Source: Streptomyces sp. SLBN-118
GTDB lineage: Bacteria > Actinomycetota > Actinomycetes > Streptomycetales > Streptomycetaceae
Length of the DNA: 64,000 nt
NCBI RefSeq assembly: GCF_006715635.1
Contig: NZ_VFNP01000001.1
Span: 2,914,001 to 2,978,000, forward strand
Direction: 5' to 3'
Part shown: positions 9,423 through 20,086 of the stretch, one piece after another
How positions within the stretch are numbered: the stretch's first letter is position 1
How the letters are laid out: each line of letters begins with the position of its first letter
Program-made: the position numbers and the translations under genes
The notes under the pieces: model-generated
What the model was told of the DNA's origin: nothing
Seen by the model: the letters and a program-made list of their open reading frames with translations, nothing else
Databases searched by the model: none

Positions 9423-12400
9423 ATGCGGGACAGCCATCGGGCGGAAGCCGAGCGGCTGTTGGTACGCGCCGTCGAGGAAGAGGTACGGCGTTCGGGAGGG
9501 CGGGCGGACTCCGCCGTCCTGCTGGCACGCGCGCGGTCCGCCCTGGACAGCATGGCGGCGAACGCCGGCGAGGAGTATGCCGCGTACGAGCAGGCAATCG
9601 CTGCGGCGGAGGCCGGGCAGCAGCCGCTGGCCGAGCAGTTCAGCCGGCGTAATGTGTCGACTCCCTTGCTGGTGACGGCCGTTGCCGCGATCGCGGCGAT
9701 CGGCGCGGATGTCGCGCTGGGTACGGCCACGGGTACCGCGCTCGGGGCCGGCGCCGCCGTCGCCGTCGCGGGGGCCGCGACGACCGTCGCCAAGGTGACC
9801 GCGTCGCACTGGCCGGCCGCGCACCGCAGGGCCGGGGCGCTCGGGCAGCCGGGCGGGGCCGAGCAAATGCGGCTGCAGTGGCTGACGGCGCTGGAGGTAC
9901 GCGGCATCCGCCCGTTCCTGGACCAGCAGCGGATGCTGGCCTCCTCCACCCGTACGGCGACGAAGAAAACCGCTGTGGCGCCCCAGCTGCGGGGCGCGGA
10001 CCGCAGCGCGGCGGCGCGCACGCGGTCCGTACTGGAGCAGTCCTTCGGGCACCTCCCGGAGTTCGGTGGGGGTACCTCCCGGGCCGGAGGCTCTGGGGCA
10101 GGGCTGCCGTTCGCGGGCCGCCGGGAGGAGATGACACAGATCGCGCAGTGGGTGCACGCGGCCCGCGCGTCGACGGAGACGAAGCCGACCGTCGTGGTGC
10201 TCCACGGCGATGCCGGTTCGGGGCGTACGACACTGGCGGTGCGGGCCTCGCACCATCTCAAGGACCAGTTCCGGGGCGCCTGTGTCGTCGATCTGCGGGG
10301 CGACAGCGCCGATCCGCTGTCCACGCGGGATGCGCTGCTGCATCTGCTGAACCGTCTTGGCGCGCCGCGCGAGCAGCTGCTGTTCCGTGAGCGGTCCTCG
10401 CCCGAGCAGCAGGTGCGGCGGCTGAGCGAGCTGTATCACCAGCATCTGACGGGCCTGCCGGTGACGGTGGTGCTGGACGACGCGAGCGATCCGGCGCAGG
10501 TGTGCACGCTGGTGCCGGAGCGTTCGGACAGCCTGGTGCTGGTGACCGCGCGCAGGCCGCTCGAGCTGCCGGACGGCATTCCGGCGTGGGTGCACCAGCT
10601 GCCGGTCGAGGCGCTGGATCCGGCGGGCGCGGAGGAGCTGCTGCGGGCATCGGCCGAGGAGCCCTCGTCGGGTCCGTACGACGCTCAATCGGCTGACGCG
10701 GTCCGGGAGTTGTGCGGCGGGCTGCCGCTGGCGCTGCGTATCGCGGGTTCCTCGCTCGGGCAGCGGACCGCGCAACAGCTCGCGGCCGACCTCGGCGCGT
10801 ACGGTCCCGTGGACCCGGTGGAGCGGGCGCTGCGGCTGCGCTACACCGACCAGTCCGAGCAGGCACGGCGGCTGCTGCGCCGGCTCGCGCTGGCGGGACG
10901 GGCCTCGCTCGGCGCGGCAGCGGCGGCAGCGCTGCTGGCCACGGACGAGCAGGAGGCGCAGCGGCTGCTGTCGGGCCTGGCGGCCGCGGGCCTGATCGAC
11001 CATGTGCGGGCCAGCCGCTACCGGCTGCACGATGCCGTACGGTCCTTCGCCGAGGCCAGGCTCGTCGACGAGGAGGAGCCCAAGGAGCGCGCGGCCGCGC
11101 AGGAGCGGCTGATCCAGAACTACGCGGACCTGGCCGGAGCCGTGATCCGCATGGTCGACGGCAAGATGTCCACGCGGGCGGGCCAGTTCGGGGCGCACGG
11201 CTTCTCCTCTCTTGATGCGGCGCTGCGCTGGCTGGACGACGAGTCGAGCTTCATCACCTCGGCGCTGCGGCACGCGGAGGGCGTGAACCAGCAGGCGGTG
11301 CTCAATCTGCTGGGCGCGCTGTGCGACTACTGCCTGCTGCGCGGCGACCTGTACCGCCTCGGCGAGATCAGTGAGCTGTCGCAGGCGGTGGACCAGGGGC
11401 TGCTGGAGCGCTCCGTACGCTGGCGCACCGGCATCGCGGCCCGCCAGCTCGGTGAGCTCGACAAGGCCCGCACGACCCTCTCGTCCGTCGTCGGCCTCTA
11501 CCGCGAGGCCCAGAACGACTCGGGCACTGCCCTCGCGCTCTGCTCACTGGGCATCACCCTGCATCACCAGGGCAATCTCACCGAGGCCGCGGCGAAGCTG
11601 CACGAGGCGATCGAGCTGCAGTCCTCCGACGAGCAGGCCGAGGACCGGGCGTGGTCGCTGCACGCGCTGGCCGCGGTCGAACGCGACCGGGCCAATCTCG
11701 CGGAGGCGCTGACCCTGCTGGCGACGGCGCTGACCCTGCACCGGGAGGGCGAGTCACTCCACGGCGAGGCCTGGACGCATTTCCAGCTGGGGCAGGTGTG
11801 CCTGCGCATCGGCGACGTCCCGCGCGCCGAGTCGGAGCTGCGTACGGCGCTGGATCTGTACGGCCGCACCCGTGACGGCCGCGGTGAGGCGTGGGCGCTG
11901 ACCCAGCTGGCCAGGGCGCGTCTGGTGGACGGCGACCCGGCCCCCGCGGTGGACCAGCTGCGCCAGGCGCTGTCCCGGCACCGGGACAACGAGGACGCGC
12001 GCGGCGAGGCGTGGACGCTGTACTACCTCGGCCAGGCGCTGGAGGAGAGCGGCGACCGCGACCAGGCGGTACGGGAGCTGGAGCGGGCCCGGACGATGTT
12101 CTCGCGGATGCGCGACGTCTACGGTCTGGCCTGCGCCCGCCACCACTCGGGCCGCGTCACCCGCGACCAGCGCGCCGCCCAGACCGGCAACCTCCGCAAC
12201 TCCGGCTTCGCCCGCCAGCTCCTGGTGGACGCCCGCGCCGACTTCCACCGCATCGGCGTGGCTCACGGCGAGGCCTGGACCTGCCTGGAGCTGGCCCTGA
12301 TCGACGGGGGCAACAACCGCGCGGCGCAGGCGCTGGCGCTGTGCGACGAGGCGACGGACCTGTTCGCTTCGTACCAGGACGACCGCGGCGCGGACTGGGC

Positions 12401-12668
12401 ACGCTTCCTGCGCTGCACGCTGCTGCCGTTCGCGTCGCCCGGCGGCATAGAGGTCGGCACGGTGGTGGCCCAGGAGGAGCTGGCACAGCTGATCGGTACG
12501 TCGCACTCCGCGCGCGACGGCAAGCTGGAGGACTGCGCGGAGGCTCTGGCGGTGATGCTGGAGCGCGGCGTCCACCTGGAGGACGGCTGGCAGGCCTGGC
12601 ACCTGGGGATGGTCCCGAACCGCCACGCACGCGAGGTGATGGGCGTCCCTGTCACGGCGCCGACGTAG
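9423..12668 (+). CDS. NB-ARC (STAND) ATPase with TPR repeats and membrane hairpin
   Basis: 1081 aa. Residues about 75-125 form an Ala-rich hydrophobic hairpin that may insert in the membrane. The NB-ARC module follows: P-loop GDAGSGRTT at 262-270, Walker [11 protein letters not shown], an LVTARRP sensor segment and the [13 protein letters not shown] motif. A winged-helix-like linker leads to about 500 residues of tetratricopeptide repeats such as [25 protein letters not shown] proteins act as ligand-triggered oligomerising switches, in regulation or defence. There is no SARP DNA-binding domain. A strong ribosome site precedes the ATG, and a terminator hairpin follows the stop. Confidence 0.88.
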   Translation: MRDSHRAEAERLLVRAVEEEVRRSGGRADSAVLLARARSALDSMAANAGEEYAAYEQAIAAAEAGQQPLAEQFSRRNVSTPLLVTAVAAIAAIGADVALGTATGTALGAGAAVAVAGAATTVAKVTASHWPAAHRRAGALGQPGGAEQMRLQWLTALEVRGIRPFLDQQRMLASSTRTATKKTAVAPQLRGADRSAAARTRSVLEQSFGHLPEFGGGTSRAGGSGAGLPFAGRREEMTQIAQWVHAARASTETKPTVVVLHGDAGSGRTTLAVRASHHLKDQFRGACVVDLRGDSADPLSTRDALLHLLNRLGAPREQLLFRERSSPEQQVRRLSELYHQHLTGLPVTVVLDDASDPAQVCTLVPERSDSLVLVTARRPLELPDGIPAWVHQLPVEALDPAGAEELLRASAEEPSSGPYDAQSADAVRELCGGLPLALRIAGSSLGQRTAQQLAADLGAYGPVDPVERALRLRYTDQSEQARRLLRRLALAGRASLGAAAAAALLATDEQEAQRLLSGLAAAGLIDHVRASRYRLHDAVRSFAEARLVDEEEPKERAAAQERLIQNYADLAGAVIRMVDGKMSTRAGQFGAHGFSSLDAALRWLDDESSFITSALRHAEGVNQQAVLNLLGALCDYCLLRGDLYRLGEISELSQAVDQGLLERSVRWRTGIAARQLGELDKARTTLSSVVGLYREAQNDSGTALALCSLGITLHHQGNLTEAAAKLHEAIELQSSDEQAEDRAWSLHALAAVERDRANLAEALTLLATALTLHREGESLHGEAWTHFQLGQVCLRIGDVPRAESELRTALDLYGRTRDGRGEAWALTQLARARLVDGDPAPAVDQLRQALSRHRDNEDARGEAWTLYYLGQALEESGDRDQAVRELERARTMFSRMRDVYGLACARHHSGRVTRDQRAAQTGNLRNSGFARQLLVDARADFHRIGVAHGEAWTCLELALIDGGNNRAAQALALCDEATDLFASYQDDRGADWARFLRCTLLPFASPGGIEVGTVVAQEELAQLIGTSHSARDGKLEDCAEALAVMLERGVHLEDGWQAWHLGMVPNRHAREVMGVPVTAPT

Positions 12669-12677
12669 TCCTGAGGC

Positions 12678-12707
12678 GCCGGGCGGGCCGAGTTCGGCCC
12701 GCCCGGC
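12678..12707 (+). terminator. 12-bp perfect hairpin after NB-ARC gene
   Basis: GCCGGGCGGGCC and its exact complement with a 6-base loop, 9 bases after the stop. A 28-bp segment starting at 12702 is repeated at 12741 (39-bp spacing), so the terminator region also holds an imperfect tandem duplication. Confidence 0.75.
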
Positions 12708-12790
12708 GTCCGAGGACACGGCCGAAGGCAGTACGGCCTTCCCGGCGTCCGAGGACACGGCCGAAGGCCCTGTGGCCCGCCCGTAACGGC

Positions 12791-13036
12791 CTATGCCGCG
12801 GCGTGCCCCGACGTGCCCCGGGACTCCTTGGACGCCCCGTCCGCCTTGGGATCCGGGGCCTCCTCGAAGTTCACCCTCCCCATGTGCCGGTTCATCGACT
12901 TCATCAGCAGCCACACCCCCACGGCCAGCGCCGCGAAGACAAGAAAGCCCAGGACACCGGGCGTGACCTTGTTGTCGTCGACCCCTTTGGCGAGAGGGAC
13001 GAGGTGTGTCAGTGCGACGTTTGCGCTTGCGCTCAT
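12791..13036 (-). CDS. Small single-pass membrane protein downstream of mca
   Basis: 81 aa with one transmembrane segment (VLGFLVFAALAVGVWLLM) followed by a basic-then-acidic cytosolic tail containing NRHMGRVNFEE and ending Gly/Ser/Ala rich. The start is taken as the ATG at 13036, just past the mca stop codon (13038-13040); an in-frame ATG at 13045 would overlap mca. Either way translation is probably coupled to mca, and no strong ribosome site is seen. Conserved small proteins of this type are seen in actinomycetes, but no function is known to me. Confidence 0.75.
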   Translation of the reverse strand: MSASANVALTHLVPLAKGVDDNKVTPGVLGFLVFAALAVGVWLLMKSMNRHMGRVNFEEAPDPKADGASKESRGTSGHAAA

Positions 13037-13037
13037 G

Positions 13038-13919
13038 TCAGGCATTCTCGCCGATGCCCGCGAAGAGGTCGTCCTCGGGGAGGGAGGTATCGACCAGAGA
13101 CTTCGCCAGCTCGTACTCCTCGGTCGGCCAGACCTTCCTCTGGATGTCCATCGGAACGCGGAACCAGCCGCCGTCGGGGTCGATCTGCGTCGCGTGCGCG
13201 ATGAGCGCCTTGTCGCGGATCTCGAAGAAGTCCGCGCACGGTACGTACGTGGTCAGCGTGCGTTCGGCGCGCTGGAACTCCTTCCAGCGCTCGAGCCACT
13301 CCCCGTACGGGGACTCCATGCCGCGCTCCAGCAGCGCCTCGTGCAGCGCGACCGTACGCGGCCGGTTGAAGCCCTGGTTGTAGTAGAGCTTCTGCGGCTG
13401 CCAGACGGGCCCGAACTCGGACTCGGGGAACTTCTCCGCGTCCCCCGCGCCGTCGAAGGCGACCATCGAGATCTTGTGGGTCATGATGTGGTCGGGGTGC
13501 GGGTACCCGCCGTTCTCGTCGTAGGTCGTGACGACCTGCGGACGGAAGGAGCGGATGGACTTCACCAGTCGCCCGGCGGCCACCTCGACGTCCTCGAGGG
13601 CGAAGCAGCCCTCGGGAAGGGGCGGCAGCGGGTCACCCTCGGGCAGGCCGGAGTCGACGAAGCCGAGCCACTCCTGGCTCACCCCGAGGATCTCGCGCGC
13701 CTCGTCCATCTCCTTCTTGCGCACTTCGTGGATGTGCTCCTCGATGTACGGGTCCCCCTGGAGCTTGGGATTGAGGATGGAGCCGCGCTCGCCTCCCGTG
13801 CAGGTCACGACCAGCACGTCCACCCCCTCGGACACATACTTGGCCATCGTGGCCGCGCCCTTGCTCGACTCGTCGTCGGGGTGGGCGTGAACGGCCATCA
13901 GTCGCAGCTGCTCAGTCAA
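13038..13919 (-). CDS. mca: Mycothiol S-conjugate amidase
   Basis: 293-aa zinc amidase of the PIG-L/LmbE family, cleaving mycothiol S-conjugates so that the mercapturic-acid toxin derivative can be exported. The zinc site is visible as HAHPDDESSKG (His13, Asp16) and the downstream HPDHIMTH motif. Near the C-terminus, WFRVPMDIQRKVWPTEEYEL is typical of Mca rather than MshB. The gene is divergent from a DUF4307 gene, an arrangement common in mycothiol-producing actinobacteria, and supports assignment of the host to that group. Confidence 0.95.
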   Translation of the reverse strand: MTEQLRLMAVHAHPDDESSKGAATMAKYVSEGVDVLVVTCTGGERGSILNPKLQGDPYIEEHIHEVRKKEMDEAREILGVSQEWLGFVDSGLPEGDPLPPLPEGCFALEDVEVAAGRLVKSIRSFRPQVVTTYDENGGYPHPDHIMTHKISMVAFDGAGDAEKFPESEFGPVWQPQKLYYNQGFNRPRTVALHEALLERGMESPYGEWLERWKEFQRAERTLTTYVPCADFFEIRDKALIAHATQIDPDGGWFRVPMDIQRKVWPTEEYELAKSLVDTSLPEDDLFAGIGENA

Positions 13920-14016
13920 GACTCGATCCTCAATGATTCGTCACGTCGGCCAGCTTCTATAGTGACCGAATCGGGGGACGGAAAATTCCGGCAGCCCCAT
14001 CCCGAGAGGAATTGTC

Positions 14017-14421
14017 ATGGCCGCGGTGCGCGATCAGCTCCCGGAAGGCCGTTACGGCCGCTCTGCGGACGAACGCGCCGACCGCCGGCTCAAGATCGTG
14101 GGCGCGGGCCTCGGCGTCGCACTCCTCGGCGTGGTCGGCTGGTTCGGCTACGACTACATCGCAGGGCAGCAGATCAGCGCCGAAGTGATCAAGTTCAGTG
14201 TCACTTCCGACACCGAGGTGCAGGTACACCTGGAAGTACGCAAGGACGCCGACGCCACCGGCACCTGCACGCTGCGCTCCCGCTCCGCGGACGGCGCCGA
14301 AGTGGGACGGCTCGACGTCGCCGTCGGCCGCCGGGGCACCTCGCGCATCGACGAGGTCGTCACGGTGCGCACGACGGCGCGCGGGACCAGCGCCGAGCTG
14401 GTGCAGTGCACCGCCCGCTGA
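14017..14421 (+). CDS. DUF4307 membrane-anchored protein
   Basis: 134 aa. An N-terminal basic segment precedes one transmembrane helix (VGAGLGVALLGVVGWFGYDYI), then an extracytoplasmic domain of about 85 residues with two cysteines that could form a disulfide (TGTCTL and LVQCTAR). This is the DUF4307 architecture, regularly found beside mca; its role is unknown. Ribosome site GAGAGGAA precedes the ATG at 14017. Confidence 0.88.
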   Translation: MAAVRDQLPEGRYGRSADERADRRLKIVGAGLGVALLGVVGWFGYDYIAGQQISAEVIKFSVTSDTEVQVHLEVRKDADATGTCTLRSRSADGAEVGRLDVAVGRRGTSRIDEVVTVRTTARGTSAELVQCTAR

Positions 14422-14606
14422 CAGCGGATCTCATCGAGGATCACACGGCGGGTCTGGGCGCTGACCTGCGTTGATGTAATTCTGATGGCTTTCGTCCTCC
14501 CCCTTCCGCCTCGGAATTGTTAGGCTCGTGGTTTCGCCCATCCATGGAGGCACATCCTTCTGGGTAGGGCGATGCTTTGTATTCCCAGTACCTACGAGGA
14601 GCACCT

Positions 14607-15104
14607 GTGACCCAGACCAGCGAGAACGTCACCTGGCTCACCCAGGAGGCGTACAACCAGCTCAGGGCCGAGCTGGAGTACCTGTCTGGTCCCGCGCGCA
14701 CGGAGATCGCCGCCAAGATCGCGGCTGCGCGTGAGGAGGGCGACCTGCGGGAGAACGGCGGGTACCACGCGGCCAAGGAGGAGCAGGGCAAGCAGGAACT
14801 CCGTGTGCGCCAGCTGACCCAGCTCCTGGAGAACGCGAAGGTCGGCGAGGCTCCGACCGCCGAGGGCGTCGTCGCGCCCGGCATGGTCGTGACGATCGCC
14901 TTCGACGGCGACGAGGATGACACCGAGACCTTCCTGCTGGCTTCGCGCGAGTACGCCTCCGATGCCATCGCGACGTACTCCCCGCAGTCGCCGCTGGGCA
15001 GCGGCGTGAACGGCAAGAAGGTCGGCGAGTTCGCCGAGTACGAGCTGCCGAACGGCAAGACCGCCTCGGTCAAGGTCCTGGCAGCCAGGCCGTACAGCGC
15101 CTGA
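14607..15104 (+). CDS. greA: Transcription elongation factor GreA
   Basis: 165-aa GreA, which stimulates transcript cleavage by backtracked RNA polymerase. The N-terminal coiled coil (ENVTWLTQEAYNQLRAELE onward) carries the acidic tip AREEGDLRENGGYHAAKEEQ, and the C-terminal FKBP-like domain runs from about residue 90. GTG at 14607 is chosen because CGAGGAG lies 6-7 bases upstream. It is convergent with the ABC permease gene, with a strong hairpin between. Confidence 0.96.
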   Translation: MTQTSENVTWLTQEAYNQLRAELEYLSGPARTEIAAKIAAAREEGDLRENGGYHAAKEEQGKQELRVRQLTQLLENAKVGEAPTAEGVVAPGMVVTIAFDGDEDDTETFLLASREYASDAIATYSPQSPLGSGVNGKKVGEFAEYELPNGKTASVKVLAARPYSA

Positions 15105-15121
15105 CCGGACACAACACGCCG

Positions 15122-15165
15122 GAGGGGCCGGATCGCGCATGACGCATGACGCGGTCCGGCCCCTC
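15122..15165. terminator. Bidirectional hairpin between greA and ABC permease
   Basis: GAGGGGCCGGATCGCG (15122-15137) pairs with 15150-15165 with one G-T pair. It lies between convergent stop codons and can serve both genes. Confidence 0.8.
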
Positions 15166-15189
15166 TGTCGTACGCGGTCGTTGTGCCGT

Positions 15190-16037
15190 TCAGGCGGTCG
15201 CCGAGCGGTACTTGCGAACCGCCAGCGTCCGGAAGACCACGATGATCAGAACCGACCAGATCAGCGAGGCCCACACCGGGTGCGCCATCGGCCAGGCGTC
15301 CGACGGCGATGCTCCGGGGTTGCCGAAGAGCTCCCGGCAGGCCTGGACCGTGGCGCTGAAGGGGTTCCACTCGGCGATCGGCTGCAGCCAGCCCGGCAGA
15401 TTGCTGGACTGCACGAAGGCGTTCGAGATGAACGTGACCGGGAAGAGCCAGATCAGTCCCCCGGACGTGGCCGCCTCGGGCGTGCTGACCGAGAGGCCGA
15501 TGAGCGCGCCGATCCAGGAGAAGGCGTACCCCAGCAGGAGCAGCAGCGCGAACGCGCCGAGCGCCTTGGGGATGCCCTCGTGGATACGCCAGCCGACCAG
15601 CAGCGCGACGATCGTCAGGACGACGACGGTCAGCGTGGTCTGGACGAGGTCCGCCAGCGTACGCCCGGTGAGGACCGCGCCCCGGGCCATGGGCAGGGAG
15701 CGGAAGCGGTCGATCAGTCCCTTGTGCATGTCGTCGGCGATGCCCGCGCCTGCGCCCGCGGTGGCGAAGGTGACGGTCTGGGCGAAGATGCCCGCCATCA
15801 GGAACTCGCGGTAGACGACGGGGTCCGTGGTGCCGCCGATGTCCATGGAGCCGCCGAAGACATAGCTGAACAGCACCACGAACATGACGGGCTGGATCAT
15901 CCCGAAGATGATCATCTCCGGGATCCGAGTCATCCGGATCAGATTGCGCTTGGCGACGACGAGCGAGTCGTTGATCGACTGGACGACGCCGCCGCGCGGC
16001 TTGGGTGCCGCGAGCTTCACGGCATCCGTTGCGGTGG

Positions 16038-16041
<4 letters not shown>
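15190..16041 (-). CDS. ABC-2 type exporter permease (DrrB-like)
   Basis: 283 aa with six hydrophobic segments and the ABC-2 permease signature region from GPFxSLPMARGAVLTGRTLADL to LPGWLQPIAEWNPFSA. It is the membrane half of a DrrAB-type exporter for hydrophobic compounds. Start is GTG at 16041, overlapping the ATPase stop codon (GTGA), so the two subunits are translationally coupled. A longer open frame extends upstream but only as a shadow of the ATPase gene. Substrate unknown. Confidence 0.93.
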
Positions 16042-17066
<1,025 letters not shown>

Positions 17067-17174
17067 ATGGGTTCTCCAAGGTGGCAGGTGGGTGGGTCAC
17101 TTCGTGAAGAAGAAATGCGAAGAGAGGGGCGTGTGTGGGACGTCCCGCGGCCGGCGGGAGCATGGCAGGCCCTC

Positions 17175-17214
17175 ACCGTAACGCGATACATCGCGACACT
17201 CAAGACTGTCGCGA
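17175..17214 (-). promoter_or_regulatory. ABC exporter promoter with palindrome inside the spacer
   Basis: Reading the minus strand: -35 TTGAGT (17203-17198), 17-bp spacer, -10 TACGGT (17180-17175). The spacer contains the perfect palindrome CGCGAT-AC-ATCGCG (17182-17195). A second perfect inverted repeat pairs TCGCGACA (17191-17198) with TGTCGCGA (17207-17214) over the -35. Such placement suggests repression by a dimeric regulator, but none is encoded next to the operon. Confidence 0.65.
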
Positions 17215-17318
17215 GTGGACCTATCGAGAAAGTGCACAGGGCCTGTCAGCGCCGCGTCAGGCTGTGTCAGCTTGCACCGGCCACCGACGCCGATGGCCAC
17301 GAGAGCGCGCTCACGGAC

Positions 17319-18548
17319 TCAGCTCATGACCGTGTAACCCGCGTCGCGCAGCGTCGCCGCCACCAGTTCGCAGTGCTCAGGGCCCTTCGTCTCCAGCTGC
17401 AACTCCACCTCCGCCTCCGTGAGCCCGAGCCGCGGATCGGTCCTTACGTGACTCACATCAAGGACGTTAGCGTCCACCACTGACAATGAGCCCAGCAGCG
17501 CGGCGAGCGCACCGGGCCGGTCCGTCAGCCGCAGCCTCAGCGACAGGTAGCGGCCCGCTGCCGCCATGCCGTGCCGCAGGATGCGCTGCAGCAGCAACGG
17601 GTCCACATTGCCGCCCGACAGCAGGGCGACGACCGGACCCTTGAACGACCGCGGATCGCTCAGCAGCGCCGCCACCGGACTCGCCCCGGCGGGCTCGACC
17701 ACCAGCTTCGCCCGCTCCAGGCAGAGCAGCACGGCGCTGGAGAGCTCGTCCTCGGAGACCGTACGGACCTCGTCCACGAGATCGCCAATGATTTTGAACG
17801 GAACGTCGCCGGGGCAGCCCACCTTGATCCCGTCGGCCATGGTCGTCGGCTCGTCGATCGAGACCGGGTGCCCGGCGCTGAGCGAGGGCGGATAGGCCGC
17901 CGCGCCCTCCGCCTGCACGCCGATCAGCCTCACATCGGGCCGCACCGCCTTCACCGCGACCGCGATACCGGCCGCGAGCCCGCCGCCGCCGACAGCGACG
18001 ACGATCGTCCGCACCTCGGGGCACTGCTCCAGGATTTCGAGGCCGACCGTGCCCTGCCCGGCGATGATGTCGGGGTGGTCGAAGGGATGGATGAAGACCG
18101 CACCCGTCTGGTGCGCGTACTCCTGCGCGGCGGCCAGGGTCTCGTCGATCACCTGGCCGTGCAGCCGCACGTCGGCGCCGTACTCCGTGGTCGCCGCGAC
18201 CTTCGGTAGCGGCGCTCCCATCGGCATGAACACGGTGGAGCGCACTCCGAGCAGCGAGGATGCCAGGGCCACGCCCTGAGCGTGGTTGCCGGCGGACGCC
18301 GCGACGACGCCCGCGGCCCGCTCCACCGGCGAAAGCCCGGAGATCCGTACATAGGCGCCGCGCAGCTTGAACGACCCGGTCCGCTGGAGGTTCTCGCACT
18401 TGAGGTGAACGGGCGCGCCCACCAGCTGCGACAGATGCCTGCTGCCCTCCATCGCGGTCATCCGGGCGACCCCCGAGAGCATCTTCTGCGCCCCCCGGAT
18501 GTCGTCGAGAATGACGGGGCGAAAGGTGCCAGGCGTACTGAAGCTCAT
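17319..18548 (-). CDS. ilvA: Threonine ammonia-lyase (threonine dehydratase)
   Basis: 409-aa PLP enzyme converting threonine to 2-oxobutanoate. The PLP lysine is Lys61 in TGSFKLRGA; the glycine loop for the cofactor phosphate reads VGGGGLAAG. The C-terminal 75 residues form a single ACT domain (LRLRLTDRPGALAALLGSL onward). A single ACT domain rather than the paired regulatory domains of E. coli IlvA means allosteric behaviour cannot be assumed. The gene is divergent from a MarR regulator, with 146 bp between starts. Confidence 0.92.
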   Translation of the reverse strand: MSFSTPGTFRPVILDDIRGAQKMLSGVARMTAMEGSRHLSQLVGAPVHLKCENLQRTGSFKLRGAYVRISGLSPVERAAGVVAASAGNHAQGVALASSLLGVRSTVFMPMGAPLPKVAATTEYGADVRLHGQVIDETLAAAQEYAHQTGAVFIHPFDHPDIIAGQGTVGLEILEQCPEVRTIVVAVGGGGLAAGIAVAVKAVRPDVRLIGVQAEGAAAYPPSLSAGHPVSIDEPTTMADGIKVGCPGDVPFKIIGDLVDEVRTVSEDELSSAVLLCLERAKLVVEPAGASPVAALLSDPRSFKGPVVALLSGGNVDPLLLQRILRHGMAAAGRYLSLRLRLTDRPGALAALLGSLSVVDANVLDVSHVRTDPRLGLTEAEVELQLETKGPEHCELVAATLRDAGYTVMS

Positions 18549-18694
18549 GACGTCAAGTCTCGCAGCTCACCGACGCGACGGCTGCCCGGATTCCCGCTTC
18601 CCCACTGGTTTGCGCAGCCCTGGTACACACCGGGTTTTTGCCGCGTACTCTGTCCCCCACCAACCGACCACCGCACAAGAGAGCCCCTCGAGCC

Positions 18695-19207
18695 ATGCCC
18701 ACTTCTCAGGACATGACGACCCATCTCGACCCCGGCCTCCTCGATGCCCTCCAGCACCAGGTCGCCGTCTTCGCACGCCGCGCGGAACAGACCCGGCTCG
18801 GCGGAGTCGGCCAGGTCCGCAACTCCATGGACCGTGCCGCGTATCTGCTGCTCAACCGGCTCGACAAGGAAGGCCCGATGGGCGTCAAGGCGCTTGCGGC
18901 GGGCATGGGCATCGACTCCTCGACCGTCACGCGCCAGGTCGCGCCGCTCGTCGACACCGGGCTGGTCAAGCGCACCTCGCACCCCGAGGACGGCCGCGCC
19001 GTCGTACTCCAGCTGTCCCCGCGGGGCCAGGCCAGGCTCGAAGAGGTCCGCTCCTCGCGGCGCGAGCTGATGGCACAGGTGACGGACGGCTGGACGGAGA
19101 CGGAGCGCGAGTCATTCTGCACTCTGCTCAGCCGTTTCAACACCGCCCTCTCCGCCCGTCAGGCCGGTCTGCCGCCCGTGGAGACGGAGTCGTCGCAGAC
19201 CTCTTGA
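18695..19207 (+). CDS. MarR-family transcriptional regulator
   Basis: 170 aa. The winged helix-turn-helix occupies the middle, with GPMGVKALAAGMGIDSSTVT as the recognition region and a wing carrying HPEDGRAVVLQLSPRG. ATG at 18695 is preceded by AGAGAG; an internal ATG at 18713 preceded by CAGGA is an alternative. It is divergent from ilvA. The regulated genes and any ligand are unknown. Confidence 0.88.
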   Translation: MPTSQDMTTHLDPGLLDALQHQVAVFARRAEQTRLGGVGQVRNSMDRAAYLLLNRLDKEGPMGVKALAAGMGIDSSTVTRQVAPLVDTGLVKRTSHPEDGRAVVLQLSPRGQARLEEVRSSRRELMAQVTDGWTETERESFCTLLSRFNTALSARQAGLPPVETESSQTS

Positions 19208-19238
19208 CCCCAGCACTGATCTGCTCCTATATGAGGAC

Positions 19239-19715
19239 GTGAGCGAGCGGCAGACGACACAAAGGCGTCGCCGCGCCCGGGAGTTCGAGGCGTTCGTCGC
19301 GGGCGCGGCTCCACGGCTGCTGCATGCCGCGACCCTGCTCACCGCCGAGCCCCCGGACGCCAATCCGCACGCGGAGCAGCTGCTGACCGCAGCGCTCGCC
19401 CATACGTACGCGGAATGGGACCGGCTGCGCGGCGAGGATCCGTACGACCGCACCCGCCAGGAACTCGCCGCCCGCTTCGCCCGCAACGCCTGGCGCCACC
19501 ACCGGGTGCGCGGCGGCGTGCTGGAACGTCTCACCCCGCAGGAGCGCCTGATTCTGGTGCTGCGCCTGTACGAGGGTGTCGCGGAGGAACAGACGGCCGC
19601 GCTGATCGGGCTCCCCGTGGAACGCGTCCGCGCGATCTGCACGCGCGCGGTGAGGACGATGCGTACGCCTCCACCCGCACCGCCGCCCCGCACCCAGGTC
19701 CAGGCGGCGTCATGA
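19239..19715 (+). CDS. SigE-family ECF sigma factor-like protein
   Basis: 158 aa. The N-terminal part (FEAFVAGAAPRLLHAATLLT to AHTYAEWDRLRGEDPYDRTR) resembles sigma region 2 of the SigE subfamily, and the C-terminal part (LTPQERLILVLRLYEGVAEE, then AALIGLPVERVRAICTRAVR) is a region-4 helix-turn-helix. The usual acidic DAEDLVQ-type region 2 segment is replaced by PPDANPHAEQLL, so core-polymerase binding may be altered. GTG start at 19239. It overlaps the following membrane-protein gene by 4 bp, a typical sigma/anti-sigma layout. Confidence 0.75.
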   Translation: MSERQTTQRRRRAREFEAFVAGAAPRLLHAATLLTAEPPDANPHAEQLLTAALAHTYAEWDRLRGEDPYDRTRQELAARFARNAWRHHRVRGGVLERLTPQERLILVLRLYEGVAEEQTAALIGLPVERVRAICTRAVRTMRTPPPAPPPRTQVQAAS

Positions 19716-19963
19716 GCAGCCGGGAGCGCAAGGAGGCCGAGGTCCGCAGGATGCTGGAGACCCCCCATCCGCCGGTCCCGACCGATCTCGCCGCTCGTGC
19801 CGCGGAGCACGGCGCCCGGCTGCTGCGCCGCCATCAGGCGCTGCGCCGCGCGGTGTGGCTGATGCTGGTGGCCGCGGTGATCGCGTTCGCGGTCTGGGCA
19901 ATGGTGGCGCAGCCGTGGGTGGTGGCGCCTTCGGACACGACGCCCCCGCTGGAGGGCTGGTAG
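19712..19963 (+). CDS. Small membrane protein coupled to sigma-like gene
   Basis: 83 aa. A basic, helical N-terminal part of about 47 residues is followed by one transmembrane helix (AVWLMLVAAVIAFAVWAMVA) and a short outside tail. The ATGA overlap with the sigma-like gene indicates coupled translation. Position and topology suggest an anti-sigma partner, although no zinc-binding HxxxCxxC motif is present; this is inference. Confidence 0.75.
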   Translation: MSSRERKEAEVRRMLETPHPPVPTDLAARAAEHGARLLRRHQALRRAVWLMLVAAVIAFAVWAMVAQPWVVAPSDTTPPLEGW

Positions 19964-20086
19964 GCCGCCCTCTTTGCCTGCTTCTTTGCCGGCCTTGAAT
20001 GCTGGCCTCTTTACCGGCCCGACCGACCAGAGCAGCCGGACTTATCCTGGGAAAAGCGGCGTACAGACCGATCCCAGGAGGTCGCC

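Noticed and set aside
7324..9675. 783-codon plus-strand open frame opposite the DUF255 gene
   Set aside because: Antisense shadow; the minus strand carries clear thioredoxin-domain motifs.
17097..17300. 67-codon frame upstream of the ABC exporter
   Set aside because: It overlaps the identified promoter and operator and has no ribosome site.
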